From Alphaproteobacteria bacterium (GTDB lineage Bacteria > Pseudomonadota > Alphaproteobacteria > Rhodobacterales > Rhodobacteraceae), in contig JAUIFH010000003.1 of NCBI GenBank assembly GCA_030429495.1, positions 1-64,000 on the forward strand: a stretch of DNA of 64,000 nucleotides. The letters run 5' to 3'. Both the position numbers and the translations under genes were made by a program. Of this stretch, positions 8,125 to 17,364 are shown in pieces. How positions within the stretch are numbered: the first letter of the stretch is position 1; each line of letters opens with the position of its first letter. Below the pieces are notes generated by a model, which worked only from the letters and a program-made list of their open reading frames with translations, had not been told where the DNA came from and did not search any database.

Positions 8125-10080
8125 TCAGTGGTCCCGGCGCTTGCTGAGATAGTCTTCCGTCGTCCGTATCCGTGGCCGATCGCCACCCGATAGGGGATTG
8201 GATTCGGAGTGATATTGCGCCCGGACGCGGCAGTCGTCGCACATCTGGATCAGCCGTCCGGCGCTGGAATCCGCGAACATCGCGTGCTTGCCCGCGAGCG
8301 TGTCCATGATCTTCTCAATCGTCGAGCGAACGCCGAAGGGCCGGCCGCATTCGATGCAGGGGAACGGCTCCTCCTCGTTCAGCACACGGCTCGATAAGGC
8401 GGCATCCGAAGGGTCGAAGCGCGGAACGAGGGTGATCGCGTTTTCCGGACAGACGTTGGCGCAAAGCCCGCATTGCAGGCAGGCATCCTCCTGAAACCGC
8501 AGTTGCGGCTTGTCAGGATTGTCGAGAAGCGCGCCAGAGGGGCAGAGCGACGCGCAGGCAAGGCAGAGTGTGCAGGCCCCGTTATCCACCTCGACGGCAC
8601 CGTAGGGCGCGCCGTCGGGCAGGGGGACAGTGGCGGTTGCGTCGGGCATAAGCGCCTTGGCCGCCAGTCGCGCCACTTGTCGCCGGCTGCCGAGAGGCAG
8701 GATCGGCTCCACCGCACTCGCGTCCGGCCTGGTGCCGTAGAGCAAGTCGGAAAGCGCGTCGGGGTCCGAGACATCGACAAGCCGGATGCGCCCGGCGCCG
8801 CCCATAGCCTCGGCCAGCACGGTTTCGCGCTGGAGCGTGGCGAGTTCCGTGCGCGGGGCGGGCAGGATATCGACCGCGACAAATCCAAGCGCCAGCGTCG
8901 CAAGCATCTCGGCATGGCCGAACCCGGCCAGCGCTTCGACCGAGAGGGGCAGCACATCCGCCGGCAGGCCGCGCCCGAACCGCGCCGAAAGCGCGATCAT
9001 CTCGGCGCCGTGCGGGGCGTCGTGGACCAGCAGCCGGGGCGCGGCCCCGCCTGCCGCCGCATAGGTCGTGGCAAGCGTGCGGAGCCGGCGCAGAAGGTGC
9101 GCGACGGGTGGCGCGTCGTAGCTGATCGCGCCCGACGGGCAGAGCGCCGAGCAGCTGCCGCAACCGGCGCAGACAAGCGGGTCGACCGTGACGTGATCGC
9201 CGTCCGGCCGGATCGCTCCGGTCGGACAGGCGTCAAGGCAACGGGTGCAGCCGGTCTTGCCAGCGCGCGAATGGGCGCAGATCTCGGGAGCGAGCGAGAC
9301 GTGAAGCGGTTTCTCGAACGTGCCGACATGCTGCGCGGCCTCGAATACCGCGGCCGTCACCGTGTTCGGATCGCCGGGATCGGCGCGCAGGTAGCCGTCG
9401 CGCTTGGCCGGGGCCGGGAAGAGCGGCGGCTTGCCCGAGAGATCGAGGATGATGTCGCAGGCCGTCTCGGCCCCGTCGCGTGGCGCACCGAAGCGGAACG
9501 CCCCGCGCCCGCCGGGTTCGAGCTGCCGCAGCGCGTCGATCCTGAGCGCGAAGGCGCCGAGCGTTCCGGTCGCCGAGACGAGGCGGCCTTGGACCGCTTC
9601 GTAGTCGCGTGTTTCCTGTGGGTCTGTCTCGTCGGTCAGCAGCACCGTGACGGCGAGCGCGCCGGAAAGCCGTTCGGCTGCGGGCAACGCCACCGTGCCG
9701 GCGCCTATGACAAGGCAGGCCCCGTCCGAGATGACGTCGATGGTCTTGGCTGGAGCGGACGGCAGAAGCGCCTCGGCCAGGAGCGCGGCCATCTTGGGCG
9801 CGGCAGAGGCGTCCGCGCTCCATCCCGCGCGATCGCGTATGTCGACGCATTCAGGCGCCGGGTGGTCGAGGTCGGCAGCGAGGTCGGTGAAACGCGCCGC
9901 CTCCTGCGCGCAGGCGATGACGGGCACGCCGGCCTCCATCGCGCGGGCAACCACGTCGATCTCCCGCGTGCAGAGGGCGGTATGAACGCGCGGGCAGGTC
10001 AGGCCGGTCGCGTCGGCAATGGCTTTGGCATCAATCGCCTGTGTGCCGAGGCAATCGCACAGCAGCAGATGTTTGGGCAT
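8125..10080 (-). CDS. multi-cluster 4Fe-4S ferredoxin-type protein of the formate dehydrogenase island
   Basis: A 651-residue cytoplasmic protein beginning MPKHLLLCDCLGTQ; the frame stays open further upstream but this start fits the family. Residues 1-250 form a non-ferredoxin domain. Four ferredoxin motifs follow: CTRCLDACPTGAI, CAGCGSCSALCPSGAI, CTLCLACASLCPSGAL and CLQCGLCANVCPENAI. A last cysteine region contains CIECGRPFG and MCDDC. It could bind about five 4Fe-4S clusters. It is divergent from the DUF3305-fdh operon and shares its control region, so it is probably an electron-transfer or maturation factor for formate dehydrogenase. Confidence 0.88.
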   Translation of the reverse strand: MPKHLLLCDCLGTQAIDAKAIADATGLTCPRVHTALCTREIDVVARAMEAGVPVIACAQEAARFTDLAADLDHPAPECVDIRDRAGWSADASAAPKMAALLAEALLPSAPAKTIDVISDGACLVIGAGTVALPAAERLSGALAVTVLLTDETDPQETRDYEAVQGRLVSATGTLGAFALRIDALRQLEPGGRGAFRFGAPRDGAETACDIILDLSGKPPLFPAPAKRDGYLRADPGDPNTVTAAVFEAAQHVGTFEKPLHVSLAPEICAHSRAGKTGCTRCLDACPTGAIRPDGDHVTVDPLVCAGCGSCSALCPSGAISYDAPPVAHLLRRLRTLATTYAAAGGAAPRLLVHDAPHGAEMIALSARFGRGLPADVLPLSVEALAGFGHAEMLATLALGFVAVDILPAPRTELATLQRETVLAEAMGGAGRIRLVDVSDPDALSDLLYGTRPDASAVEPILPLGSRRQVARLAAKALMPDATATVPLPDGAPYGAVEVDNGACTLCLACASLCPSGALLDNPDKPQLRFQEDACLQCGLCANVCPENAITLVPRFDPSDAALSSRVLNEEEPFPCIECGRPFGVRSTIEKIMDTLAGKHAMFADSSAGRLIQMCDDCRVRAQYHSESNPLSGGDRPRIRTTEDYLSKRRDH

Positions 10081-10247
10081 GTCGCTCCCCGGATGCGGCG
10101 GTCGGCGCTTGTTCTCGTGGTGGCCGTTTGTAGCGATGCTAGGCACGTTTACCGGGCACGCGTAAAGCCCCTTGTCGGGTTTCGCTGCTCGATTCGACGC
10201 CTCGGGTCCTGGATTTTTCCGACTGAAATCAGAGGAAATCCGGCTCC

Positions 10248-10260
10248 GGACATTTCGTCC
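10248..10260. promoter_or_regulatory. 13-bp inverted repeat, site 1 (GGACATTTCGTCC)
   Basis: A GGAC/GTCC inverted repeat in the divergent fdh control region. A second copy differing at one base lies 43 bp downstream, about four helical turns. It is a candidate operator for the fdh two-component response regulator encoded at 17493-18887; the binder is inferred from proximity only. Confidence 0.55.
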
Positions 10261-10290
10261 ACCGTCGCCGATGCCGCATTCCTGGCGGAC

Positions 10291-10303
10291 GGACATTTTG
10301 TCC
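10291..10303. promoter_or_regulatory. 13-bp inverted repeat, site 2 (GGACATTTTGTCC)
   Basis: The second copy, with five-base arms GGACA/TGTCC around TTT. It is 135 bp before the DUF3305 start and about 210 bp before the 4Fe-4S gene start. Same-face spacing with site 1 suggests that two dimers of one regulator bind cooperatively. Confidence 0.55.
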
Positions 10304-10437
10304 CGCCACGCTGCGCGCCGCGCGAAATTTGACGATTCGCGGCGATTTTTCTTGGCCGGAAGGGGGTGATGGTTGCAGGCTTGGTCTTAGGGATGGCCGG
10401 AACAAGGCCGACCCAAAGGGGAGGAACACTGATCGCA

Positions 10438-11001
10438 ATGGCGCTTGTCCGCGCATCACTTCCTGTCGGGATTGTCGTCCGCAGGTCGCCGGGTGTGACC
10501 CGCTGGGCGAAATGGGCATGGAAGGTCGTGGCCGTCGTGCCGGGCGCGGGACCTGCGCGCTGGCGCGAACTGCGGCGCGAGGGCGACGTGACCGATTTCC
10601 ACGCAGCGACACTCACGCTGGACCTCTGGTCGTCCGACACGGAGGCGTATCAGGTGGCGCTCGCCTCCGATCCTCCCGGCGTCATCGTCGTGCTGCGTGA
10701 GACGGAGGAAGCCGGTTCCGACATGCCGTGGCAGCCGGTGATCATTACGGCTTCGCCCTACGAGGGGCAGGACTATCTCGACAGCGGCGATGGACTGGTG
10801 GAACGCGTGACGATGCCGCCGGGCATGGTGGCCTGGCTTGCTGATTTTGTGCGCCGGCATCATGTCGAGGAACCGTTCGTGAAACGCCGCCGCGACCGCG
10901 CGCGGGTCGATCTGGTCGAGGACGGCAAGGGCGATTCCCGCATCCGTCAGGCGTCCGACGTTTATCGCGCGCCGCGTCCGATCGTGCGGGGGAACGCGTG
11001 A
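10438..11001 (+). CDS. DUF3305 domain-containing protein
   Basis: A 187-residue protein starting MALVRASLPVGIVVRRSPGV, downstream of the ribosome-binding site GGGGAGGAA. The conserved block around WAKWAWKVVAVVPGA and the middle VALASDPPGVIVVLRE resemble the DUF3305 family, which accompanies periplasmic formate dehydrogenases. There is no signal peptide or membrane helix. The C-terminus is rich in arginine. It overlaps the DUF3306 gene by four bases. It probably assists formate dehydrogenase assembly, inferred from its constant neighbourhood; the biochemical role is unknown. Confidence 0.85.
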   Translation: MALVRASLPVGIVVRRSPGVTRWAKWAWKVVAVVPGAGPARWRELRREGDVTDFHAATLTLDLWSSDTEAYQVALASDPPGVIVVLRETEEAGSDMPWQPVIITASPYEGQDYLDSGDGLVERVTMPPGMVAWLADFVRRHHVEEPFVKRRRDRARVDLVEDGKGDSRIRQASDVYRAPRPIVRGNA

Positions 11002-11624
11002 TGACCGGCTCTGCACCCGCAACGGATTTCTGGAGCCGCCGCCGCGCGGCCGTCCGCGCCGAGACAGAGGCGGAGACTGCCGCTGTTGTCGCCGCGGAGG
11101 CGGAGGCACTTGAGCGTCAGCGGGAAGAGGCGGCGGCCGAACGGAGCGATGACGATATCCTCGCCGAACTCGGCCTGCCGGACCCGGATACGCTGGGGCA
11201 GGGCGACGATTTCCGCGGCTTCCTCGAGAAGACCGTGCCTGAGCGGATCCGGCGGCGCGCTTTGCGGCGGCTCTGGCGGTCCAATCCGGTGCTGGCCAAT
11301 CTCGACGGACTTGTCGATCACGGCGAGGATTTCACCGATCGCGCGACGGTGGTGGCGGACATGCAGACGGCCTATCAGGTCGGTCGGGGGATGCTGAGCC
11401 ATGTCCTTGCGCTGGCCGATGCGGCGGTTGCCGCCGAAACGGAAGCCGAGGGCGCGGCCGAGACTGAAGTCGCCGCTGCGCCTGTTCCCGTGAGTGCGGC
11501 TGAAGAAGAAGATGCGGGCGGGGATGCGGCAGCGCAGCCCGTGACGCAGGACGCGACGCCCGTGGCGCGCAGACATATGCGGTTTGCCTTTGCGGCGGCC
11601 GAAGACAAGGAGACGCACGCATGA
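10998..11624 (+). CDS. DUF3306 domain-containing protein
   Basis: A 208-residue protein opening with FWSRRRAAVRAE, typical of DUF3306. An acidic, alanine/glutamate-rich helical stretch runs at about 15-45. A conserved middle contains LPDPDTLGQGDDFRGFL and RRLWRSNPVLANLDGL. The C-terminal third is low-complexity Ala/Glu/Pro and is probably disordered. It is coupled by four-base overlaps to DUF3305 before and to the TorD-like gene after. The family occurs almost only in formate dehydrogenase operons; the molecular function is not known to me. Confidence 0.88.
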   Translation: MMTGSAPATDFWSRRRAAVRAETEAETAAVVAAEAEALERQREEAAAERSDDDILAELGLPDPDTLGQGDDFRGFLEKTVPERIRRRALRRLWRSNPVLANLDGLVDHGEDFTDRATVVADMQTAYQVGRGMLSHVLALADAAVAAETEAEGAAETEVAAAPVPVSAAEEEDAGGDAAAQPVTQDATPVARRHMRFAFAAAEDKETHA

Positions 11625-12229
11625 GCGATGCCGCCGTCGATATTCGCATCGCCGAGGAAGACCGGCTGCGCGCCGATCTCTACGACTTTCTCGCCGCGCT
11701 TCTTGCCGCGCCACCGGATGCCGGGTTGCTGGCGCGGACGGCTGCGCTTTCCGGCGACGACACGCCGCTCGGCCGGGCCGTCGCCACATTGGCCAAGCTT
11801 GCTGCTGCCGCGACCCCGGTATCGGCCGAACGCGAGTTCACGCGGCTGTTCATCGGGCTTGGCCGGGGTGAGCTGCTTCCCTATGCGAGCTATTACCTGA
11901 CCGGCTTTCTCAACGAAAAGCCGCTCGCGTTGCTGCGCCGGGACATGGCCGGTCTGCAGATCAAACGCGCCCCGAACGTGTATGAACCGGAGGACAACAT
12001 CGCCAGCCTGATGGAGATGATGGCCGGACTGATCACCGGGCGCTTCGGCGCGCCGGCATCGCTTGCGCGGCAGCAGGAATTCTTCAACCGCCACATCGCG
12101 CCCTGGGCGGGACATTTCTTCACCGATCTGGAAGGCGCGAAAGGGTCGGTTCTCTATACGCCCGTCGGCACTGTCGGGCGGCTTTTCACCGAAATCGAAC
12201 GCGAGGCGTTCCGCATGGGCGGGGCGTGA
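11621..12229 (+). CDS. TorD/DmsD-family chaperone for formate dehydrogenase
   Basis: A 202-residue all-helical cytoplasmic chaperone of the TorD family. Such proteins bind the twin-arginine leader of a molybdoenzyme and hold back export until the cofactor is inserted. Family features seen are REFTRLFIGLGRGELLPYASYYLTG near residues 67-90, the EPEDNIASLMEMM block near 124, and the C-terminal PVGTVGRLF. The client is most likely FdhA, whose TAT leader is encoded 0.3 kb downstream. It overlaps DUF3306 by four bases. Confidence 0.92.
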   Translation: MSDAAVDIRIAEEDRLRADLYDFLAALLAAPPDAGLLARTAALSGDDTPLGRAVATLAKLAAAATPVSAEREFTRLFIGLGRGELLPYASYYLTGFLNEKPLALLRRDMAGLQIKRAPNVYEPEDNIASLMEMMAGLITGRFGAPASLARQQEFFNRHIAPWAGHFFTDLEGAKGSVLYTPVGTVGRLFTEIEREAFRMGGA

Positions 12230-12251
12230 CGACATGAAGGGAGAGACCACG

Positions 12252-12437
12252 ATGGCGAAGGTCAAGGACGGCACGAACCGGCGCGATTTCCTCAAACTGG
12301 CCGCGACGACGGCGCCCGCGGCAGCGGTCGCGACGGTCGCGGGAACCGACACGGCCGAGGCGGCAGCGGCGACGGACGAGACCCGGCTTCAGGACACCGC
12401 CCATACCCGGGCCTACTACGACAGCACCCGGTTCTGA
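12252..12437 (+). CDS. formate dehydrogenase region TAT-leader small protein
   Basis: A 61-residue protein with a twin-arginine motif NRRDFLKLAA near its start, then an alanine-rich hydrophobic stretch and a hydrophilic tail ending AYYDSTRF. The start at 12252 is preferred over 12234 because AAGGGAGAG sits 6 bases before it. It fits the small family of TAT targets encoded just before fdh catalytic genes. It may be a membrane-anchored or exported subunit that co-migrates with FdhA; that role is inferred from its position. Confidence 0.85.
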   Translation: MAKVKDGTNRRDFLKLAATTAPAAAVATVAGTDTAEAAAATDETRLQDTAHTRAYYDSTRF

Positions 12438-12530
12438 CCGGGTGACGGAAACAACGGATCGGCAGGGTCCGAGCGAATTGCGATGCAAACCCGGCCACCG
12501 GCACCCGCCGGACCAGCAAGGGAGAGAAGC

Positions 12531-15446
12531 ATGTTAAGGAAAAAGACCAGCGGAGCGGCAGTTCAGGCCCGGCGCGCGGCGGTCCCTTCGGGCCTCGGCG
12601 AAGCACGCGTTGACCGGCGCGCCTTCCTGCGCGGATCGGGCCTCGCCATCGGTGGCCTCGCGGCCCTCGGGGCGACAGGCGGAACGGTGCGGCGCGCGGA
12701 GGCGCAGGAGGCGGTCGCGGGCGCGATCCAGACGGTAAAATCGGTCTGCACCCACTGCTCGGTCGGCTGTACGGTCGTGGCCGAGGTCGACAATGGCGTC
12801 TGGGTCGGGCAGGAGCCCGGCTGGGACAGCCCTTTCAACCTCGGCGCCCATTGCGCCAAGGGTGCCTCGGTCCGCGAGCATGCTCATGGCGAGCGACGGC
12901 TGAAATACCCGATGAAGAAGGAAGGCGGCGAGTGGAAGCGGATCAGCTGGGAGGAGGCGATCAACGAGATCGGCGACCGCATGCTGTCCATCCGCGAAGA
13001 AAGCGGCCCGGACTCGGTTTACTGGCTGGGCAGCGCCAAGCATTCGAACGAAGGCGCCTATCTGTTCCGCAAGTTCGCGGCCTACTGGGGGTCGAACAAC
13101 GTCGACCATCAGGCCCGGATCTGCCATTCGACCACGGTTGCGGGCGTTGCGAACACATGGGGCTACGGCGCCATGACCAACTCCTACAACGACATCCACC
13201 GGTCCAAGGCGATTTTCCTGATCGGCGGCAACCCGGCCGAGGCGCATCCCGTTTCCCTCATGCACATCCTCAAGGCAAAAGAGGAAAACAACGCGCCGCT
13301 GATCGTCTGCGACCCGCGCTTCACCCGCACGGCGGCGCATTCGGACGAATATGTCCGGTTCCGCCCCGGTACTGACGTCGGCCTGATATGGGGCATCCTC
13401 TGGCACATCTTCGAGAACGGCTGGGAGGACAAGGAATTCATCCGCACCCGGGTCTGGGGCATGGACCAGATCCGCGACGAGGTGAAGAAATGGACGCCGG
13501 AAGAGACCGAGCGCGTGACAGGCGTGCCCGGATCGCAGTTGCGCCGCGTGGCCTACACGCTGGCGAACAACCGCCCCGGCACCGTGATCTGGTGCATGGG
13601 CGGTACCCAGCACACCAACGGCAACAACAACACCCGGGCCTACTGCGTGCTGCAGCTCGCGCTTGGCAACATGGGTACGTCGGGTGGCGGCACCAACATC
13701 TTCCGCGGCCATGACAACGTGCAGGGCGCGACCGATCTTGGCGTCCTGTCGCACGACCTGCCGGGCTACTACGGCCTGGCGCCGGGCGCCTGGGCGCACT
13801 GGGCCCGCGTCTGGGGCGAGGATCTCGACTGGCTCAAGGGTCAGTTCGCGATGCTGCTCGATGCCGACGGCAATGTCGCCAAGGATGCCGATGGCAATGA
13901 CATCAGCCTGATGAACCAGAACGGCATCCCGGTCAGCCGGTGGATCGATGGCGTCCTGGAAGACAAGGCCAATATGGACCAGAACGACAACGTCCGGGCC
14001 ATGGTTCTCTGGGGGCACGCGCCGAACTCACAGACGCGCGGCACCGAGATGAAGACGGCGATGGAAAAGCTCGACCTGCTGGTCGTCGTCGATCCCTATC
14101 CGACCGTCTCGGCGGTAATGCACGACCGGACCGACGGCGTCTATCTGCTGCCGGCCTCCACCCAGTTCGAGACGAGCGGTTCGGTCACCGCGTCAAACCG
14201 GTCGATCCAGTGGCGTGAGAAGGTGGTGGACCCGGTCTTTGAGTCGCTGCCGGATCACACGATCATGCGCATGTTCGCGGACAAGTTCGGGTTCTCGGAC
14301 CGGCTGTTCCGCAATATCGAGATCAAGGACGGCGAGCCGGTGGTGGAGGACATCACCCGCGAGTTCAACCGCGGCATGTGGACGATCGGTTATACCGGCC
14401 AGTCGCCCGAGCGGCTGAAGCTGCACATGGCCAACCAGCACACGTTCGACAAGACCACGCTCCGGGCCAATGGCGGTCCGGCGGATGGCGAGTTCTATGG
14501 TTTGCCATGGCCGTGCTGGGGCACGCCCGAGATGGCGCATCCCGGCACCGCCAACCTCTATGACATGTCGCTGCCCGTCAGCCGGGGCGGCCTGACCTTC
14601 CGCGCCCGGTTCGGCGTGGAACGGGATGGCGAGAACCTGCTGGCCGAAGGCGTCTATTCGGTCGGTTCGGAAATTCAGGACGGCTATCCCGAATTCACCA
14701 TGCAGATGCTGATGGATCTGGGCTGGGACGGCGACCTGACCGACGACGAGCGCGCCGCGATCGAGGCGGTGGGCGGACCGAAGGCGAACTGGAAGGTCGA
14801 CCTCTCGGGCGGCATCCAGCGCGTGGCGATCAAGCATGAATGCGCGCCCTTCGGCAATGCCAAGGCCCGGGCCGTGGTCTGGACCTTCCCCGACCCGGTG
14901 CCCCTCCACCGCGAGCCGCTCTATACCAACCGGCGCGATCTCGTGGCGGACTATCCGACCTACTCGGATCGCAAGCTCTACCGCCTGCCGACGATGTATG
15001 CGTCGATCCAGGAGAAGGATTTCTCGGGCGACTATCCGATCATCCTCACCTCCGGCCGGCTCGTCGAGTACGAAGGCGGCGGCGACGAGACGCGATCGAA
15101 CCCCTGGCTGGCCGAGTTGCAGCAGGACATGTTCGTGGAAATCAACCCGCGCGACGCCAACAACCTTGGTATCCGCGACCGGACGCAGGTCTGGGTCGAG
15201 GGGGCAGAGGGCGCCAAGGTCAGGGTTATGGCGATGATCACCGAAAGGGTGGGTGAAGGCGTTGCCTTCATGCCGTTCCATTTTGGCGGCCACTTCCAGG
15301 GCCAGGATTTGCGCGACAAGTATCCCGAAGGGGCCGATCCCTATGTGCTGGGCGAGGCGACCAATACGGCGCAGACCTACGGCTACGACTCGGTCACCCT
15401 GATGCAGGAGACCAAGTGCACGCTCTGCAAGATCAGCGCAGCTTAA
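12531..15446 (+). CDS. fdhA: formate dehydrogenase catalytic subunit (molybdopterin, cysteine form)
   Basis: A 971-residue molybdo/tungsto-bis-MGD enzyme oxidising formate to CO2, exported to the periplasm by the twin-arginine route (DRRAFLRG, hydrophobic core, cleavage after an AEAQ-like site near residue 60). The 4Fe-4S ligands are Cys73, Cys76, Cys80 and Cys108. The metal ligand, often selenocysteine in relatives, is an ordinary cysteine here: TGC codon at 13122, Cys198 in ARICHSTTVAG. Start 12531 follows GGGAGAGAAG. The length and the two following subunits fit the respiratory FdnG/FdoG type. It is the core of the operon from DUF3305 onward. Confidence 0.95.
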   Translation: MLRKKTSGAAVQARRAAVPSGLGEARVDRRAFLRGSGLAIGGLAALGATGGTVRRAEAQEAVAGAIQTVKSVCTHCSVGCTVVAEVDNGVWVGQEPGWDSPFNLGAHCAKGASVREHAHGERRLKYPMKKEGGEWKRISWEEAINEIGDRMLSIREESGPDSVYWLGSAKHSNEGAYLFRKFAAYWGSNNVDHQARICHSTTVAGVANTWGYGAMTNSYNDIHRSKAIFLIGGNPAEAHPVSLMHILKAKEENNAPLIVCDPRFTRTAAHSDEYVRFRPGTDVGLIWGILWHIFENGWEDKEFIRTRVWGMDQIRDEVKKWTPEETERVTGVPGSQLRRVAYTLANNRPGTVIWCMGGTQHTNGNNNTRAYCVLQLALGNMGTSGGGTNIFRGHDNVQGATDLGVLSHDLPGYYGLAPGAWAHWARVWGEDLDWLKGQFAMLLDADGNVAKDADGNDISLMNQNGIPVSRWIDGVLEDKANMDQNDNVRAMVLWGHAPNSQTRGTEMKTAMEKLDLLVVVDPYPTVSAVMHDRTDGVYLLPASTQFETSGSVTASNRSIQWREKVVDPVFESLPDHTIMRMFADKFGFSDRLFRNIEIKDGEPVVEDITREFNRGMWTIGYTGQSPERLKLHMANQHTFDKTTLRANGGPADGEFYGLPWPCWGTPEMAHPGTANLYDMSLPVSRGGLTFRARFGVERDGENLLAEGVYSVGSEIQDGYPEFTMQMLMDLGWDGDLTDDERAAIEAVGGPKANWKVDLSGGIQRVAIKHECAPFGNAKARAVVWTFPDPVPLHREPLYTNRRDLVADYPTYSDRKLYRLPTMYASIQEKDFSGDYPIILTSGRLVEYEGGGDETRSNPWLAELQQDMFVEINPRDANNLGIRDRTQVWVEGAEGAKVRVMAMITERVGEGVAFMPFHFGGHFQGQDLRDKYPEGADPYVLGEATNTAQTYGYDSVTLMQETKCTLCKISAA

Positions 15447-15458
15447 GGAGAAACGGAT

Positions 15459-16055
15459 ATGGCACGAGTAAAGTTCCTCTGTGACGCCGAACGCTGCATC
15501 GAGTGCAACGCCTGCGTCACCGCCTGCAAGAACGAGCACGAAGTCCCCTGGGGCATCAACCGCCGGCGCGTCGTCACGATCAATGACGGCACGCCGGGCG
15601 AACGCTCGATCTCGGTCGCCTGCATGCATTGCTCGGACGCGCCCTGCATGGCGGTCTGCCCGGTCGACTGCTTCTACCAGACCGAGGACGGGATCGTCCT
15701 GCACTCCAAGGACCTCTGCATCGGCTGCGGCTATTGCTTCTACGCCTGCCCATTCGGCGCACCGCAATACCCGCAGGCGGGCAATTTCGGATCGCGCGGC
15801 AAGATGGACAAATGCACCTTCTGCGCCGGCGGCCCGGAAGAGACCCATTCGACCGCGGAATTCGCCAAGTACGGGCGCAACCGGATCGCCGAGGGCAAGC
15901 TGCCGCTCTGCGCCGAGATGTGTTCGACGAAGGCGCTTCTGGCGGGCGACGGCGACGTGGTCTCTGCCATCTACCGCGAACGCGTGGTGGCGCGGGGCTT
16001 CGGTTCGGGCGCCTGGGGTTGGGGAACGGCCTACGACCAGAAGGCCGCGAACTGA
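15459..16055 (+). CDS. fdhB: formate dehydrogenase iron-sulfur subunit
   Basis: A 198-residue four-cluster ferredoxin subunit that passes electrons from FdhA to the cytochrome b subunit. Cysteine groups visible are CIECNACVTACK, CMHCSDAPCMAVCP, CIGCGYCFYACP and the last pair in KCTFC and LCAEMC. There is no TAT leader, so it is probably exported as a complex with FdhA. It is preceded by AAGGAGAAA twelve bases after the fdhA stop. Confidence 0.95.
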   Translation: MARVKFLCDAERCIECNACVTACKNEHEVPWGINRRRVVTINDGTPGERSISVACMHCSDAPCMAVCPVDCFYQTEDGIVLHSKDLCIGCGYCFYACPFGAPQYPQAGNFGSRGKMDKCTFCAGGPEETHSTAEFAKYGRNRIAEGKLPLCAEMCSTKALLAGDGDVVSAIYRERVVARGFGSGAWGWGTAYDQKAAN

Positions 16056-16145
16056 GCGTGCGTTCGTAACGGTGACTTGGTTGGGCCCGTGGTGCGACAG
16101 GCGTCACGGGCGCTACCGCCCGACTGCATGTCGCAGGAGAAGCAG

Positions 16146-17342
16146 ATGACCCTTCGCAGCCTATTGGCCGTTCTGGCCGCGCTCATGTGCCTCGCTTCAC
16201 CCGTTATGGGCCAGAGTGATGATACCCGCGCGGCGACGGGTGGCGCGCAGACGCTCGAAGACATTCTCGCGCGGCAACGCGGAGAGGACGTGGACGACGC
16301 GTTCCGGCGGGACGCCATCGGAGACCCGGCCTCGGCTGCGGGCATTGCCGATCAGCTTGGCACGCTTGGCGGTGTGTCAGACCCCGAGCTATGGCGGTCA
16401 CTCCGCTATGGCGACGCCAATATCAGCGTGACCTCGCGCACACCGGCTGCCGGAGTCATCATTCAGGATGGCGGCATGGCGTGGCTTTCCTTCCGCGAAG
16501 GGCCGCTTGCGCATTACGGCGGCTACATGCTGCTTGGCGTGATCGCCGCCATCGCCCTGTTCTACCTCATCCGCGGCCGCATCCGCATCGAAGGGGAGCG
16601 CTCCGGCGCGACGATCACGCGTTTCAACGCGGTCGAGCGTTTCGGCCACTGGCTGATGGCGGGATCGTTCGTCGTGCTGGCCATCACCGGCCTTGTGTTG
16701 CTGTTCGGACGGATCGCCCTGATCCCGCTCTTCGGAAAGGATGCCTTCGCGCCGCTCGCCGCCGCCGGGAAATGGGCGCACAACAACCTGTCCTGGGCGT
16801 TCATGGCAGGGCTCGCAATCGTCATCGTGGTCTGGATCGCCCACAATCTCCCCAACCGGCATGATCTCGTCTGGCTCGCCAAGGGCGGCGGACTGTTCTC
16901 GAAGGGCGTCCATCCACCCGCGCGGAAGTTCAACGCAGGCCAGAAGATCATCTTCTGGTCCGTCGTGGTCTTCGGCCTCTCGATCTCGCTCTCGGGCCTT
17001 TCGCTCCTGTTCCCGTTCGAACTGCCGATGTTCGCCAAGACCTTCGCGATCCTCAACGGAACGGGATTGCCGCAGCTTCTGGGATTCGGAGAGCTTCCGA
17101 CCGTTCTTGGTCCGCATCAGGAAATGCAGCTCGCCCAGCTCTGGCATTCAATCGTCGCCTTCCTGTTCATCGCGATCATCATCGCGCATATCTACCTCGG
17201 CTCGATCGGGATGGAGGGCGCGTTCGACGCGGTCGCATCGGGCGAGGTTGACGTTCAGTGGGCGAAGGAACACCATTCGCTCTGGTACGAAGAAGTGACG
17301 GGCGAGGCGCCCGACCACGCGCCGGCGGCCCCGGCGGAATGA
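16146..17342 (+). CDS. fdhC: formate dehydrogenase cytochrome b subunit
   Basis: A 398-residue inner-membrane subunit. A signal peptide (MTLRSLLAVLAALMCLAS) is followed by a long periplasmic segment of about 100 residues, then about five membrane helices; the second begins GHWLMAGSFVVLAITGL. Histidines within or next to helices (FGHWLM, LWHSIV, IAHIYLG) are candidate haem b ligands, as in the cytochrome b556 family. It passes electrons to quinone. The start at 16146 is chosen for the AGGAGA just upstream and for the signal peptide. Confidence 0.93.
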   Translation: MTLRSLLAVLAALMCLASPVMGQSDDTRAATGGAQTLEDILARQRGEDVDDAFRRDAIGDPASAAGIADQLGTLGGVSDPELWRSLRYGDANISVTSRTPAAGVIIQDGGMAWLSFREGPLAHYGGYMLLGVIAAIALFYLIRGRIRIEGERSGATITRFNAVERFGHWLMAGSFVVLAITGLVLLFGRIALIPLFGKDAFAPLAAAGKWAHNNLSWAFMAGLAIVIVVWIAHNLPNRHDLVWLAKGGGLFSKGVHPPARKFNAGQKIIFWSVVVFGLSISLSGLSLLFPFELPMFAKTFAILNGTGLPQLLGFGELPTVLGPHQEMQLAQLWHSIVAFLFIAIIIAHIYLGSIGMEGAFDAVASGEVDVQWAKEHHSLWYEEVTGEAPDHAPAAPAE

Positions 17343-17364
17343 CACAGCGGCAGGAGGAGAAGCA

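Larger units (their letters stand above)
10081..10437. promoter_or_regulatory. divergent control region of the formate dehydrogenase island
   Basis: This 357-base stretch separates the 4Fe-4S protein gene (minus) from the DUF3305-fdh operon (plus) and I see no credible gene in it. It contains two near-identical 13-bp inverted repeats listed separately. GGGGAGGAA at 10419-10427 is the ribosome-binding site for the DUF3305 gene. I did not find a TGGC-N8-TTGC sigma-54 promoter here, which agrees with the regulator at 17493 lacking the sigma-54 contact loop. The promoters themselves are not assigned with confidence. Confidence 0.6.

Noticed and set aside
10300-10437. A possible sigma-54 promoter before the DUF3305-fdh operon (TGGCC and TTGCA near 10352-10376).
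   Set aside because: The spacing between the GG and GC elements does not fit GG-N10-GC, and the local regulator lacks the GAFTGA loop.
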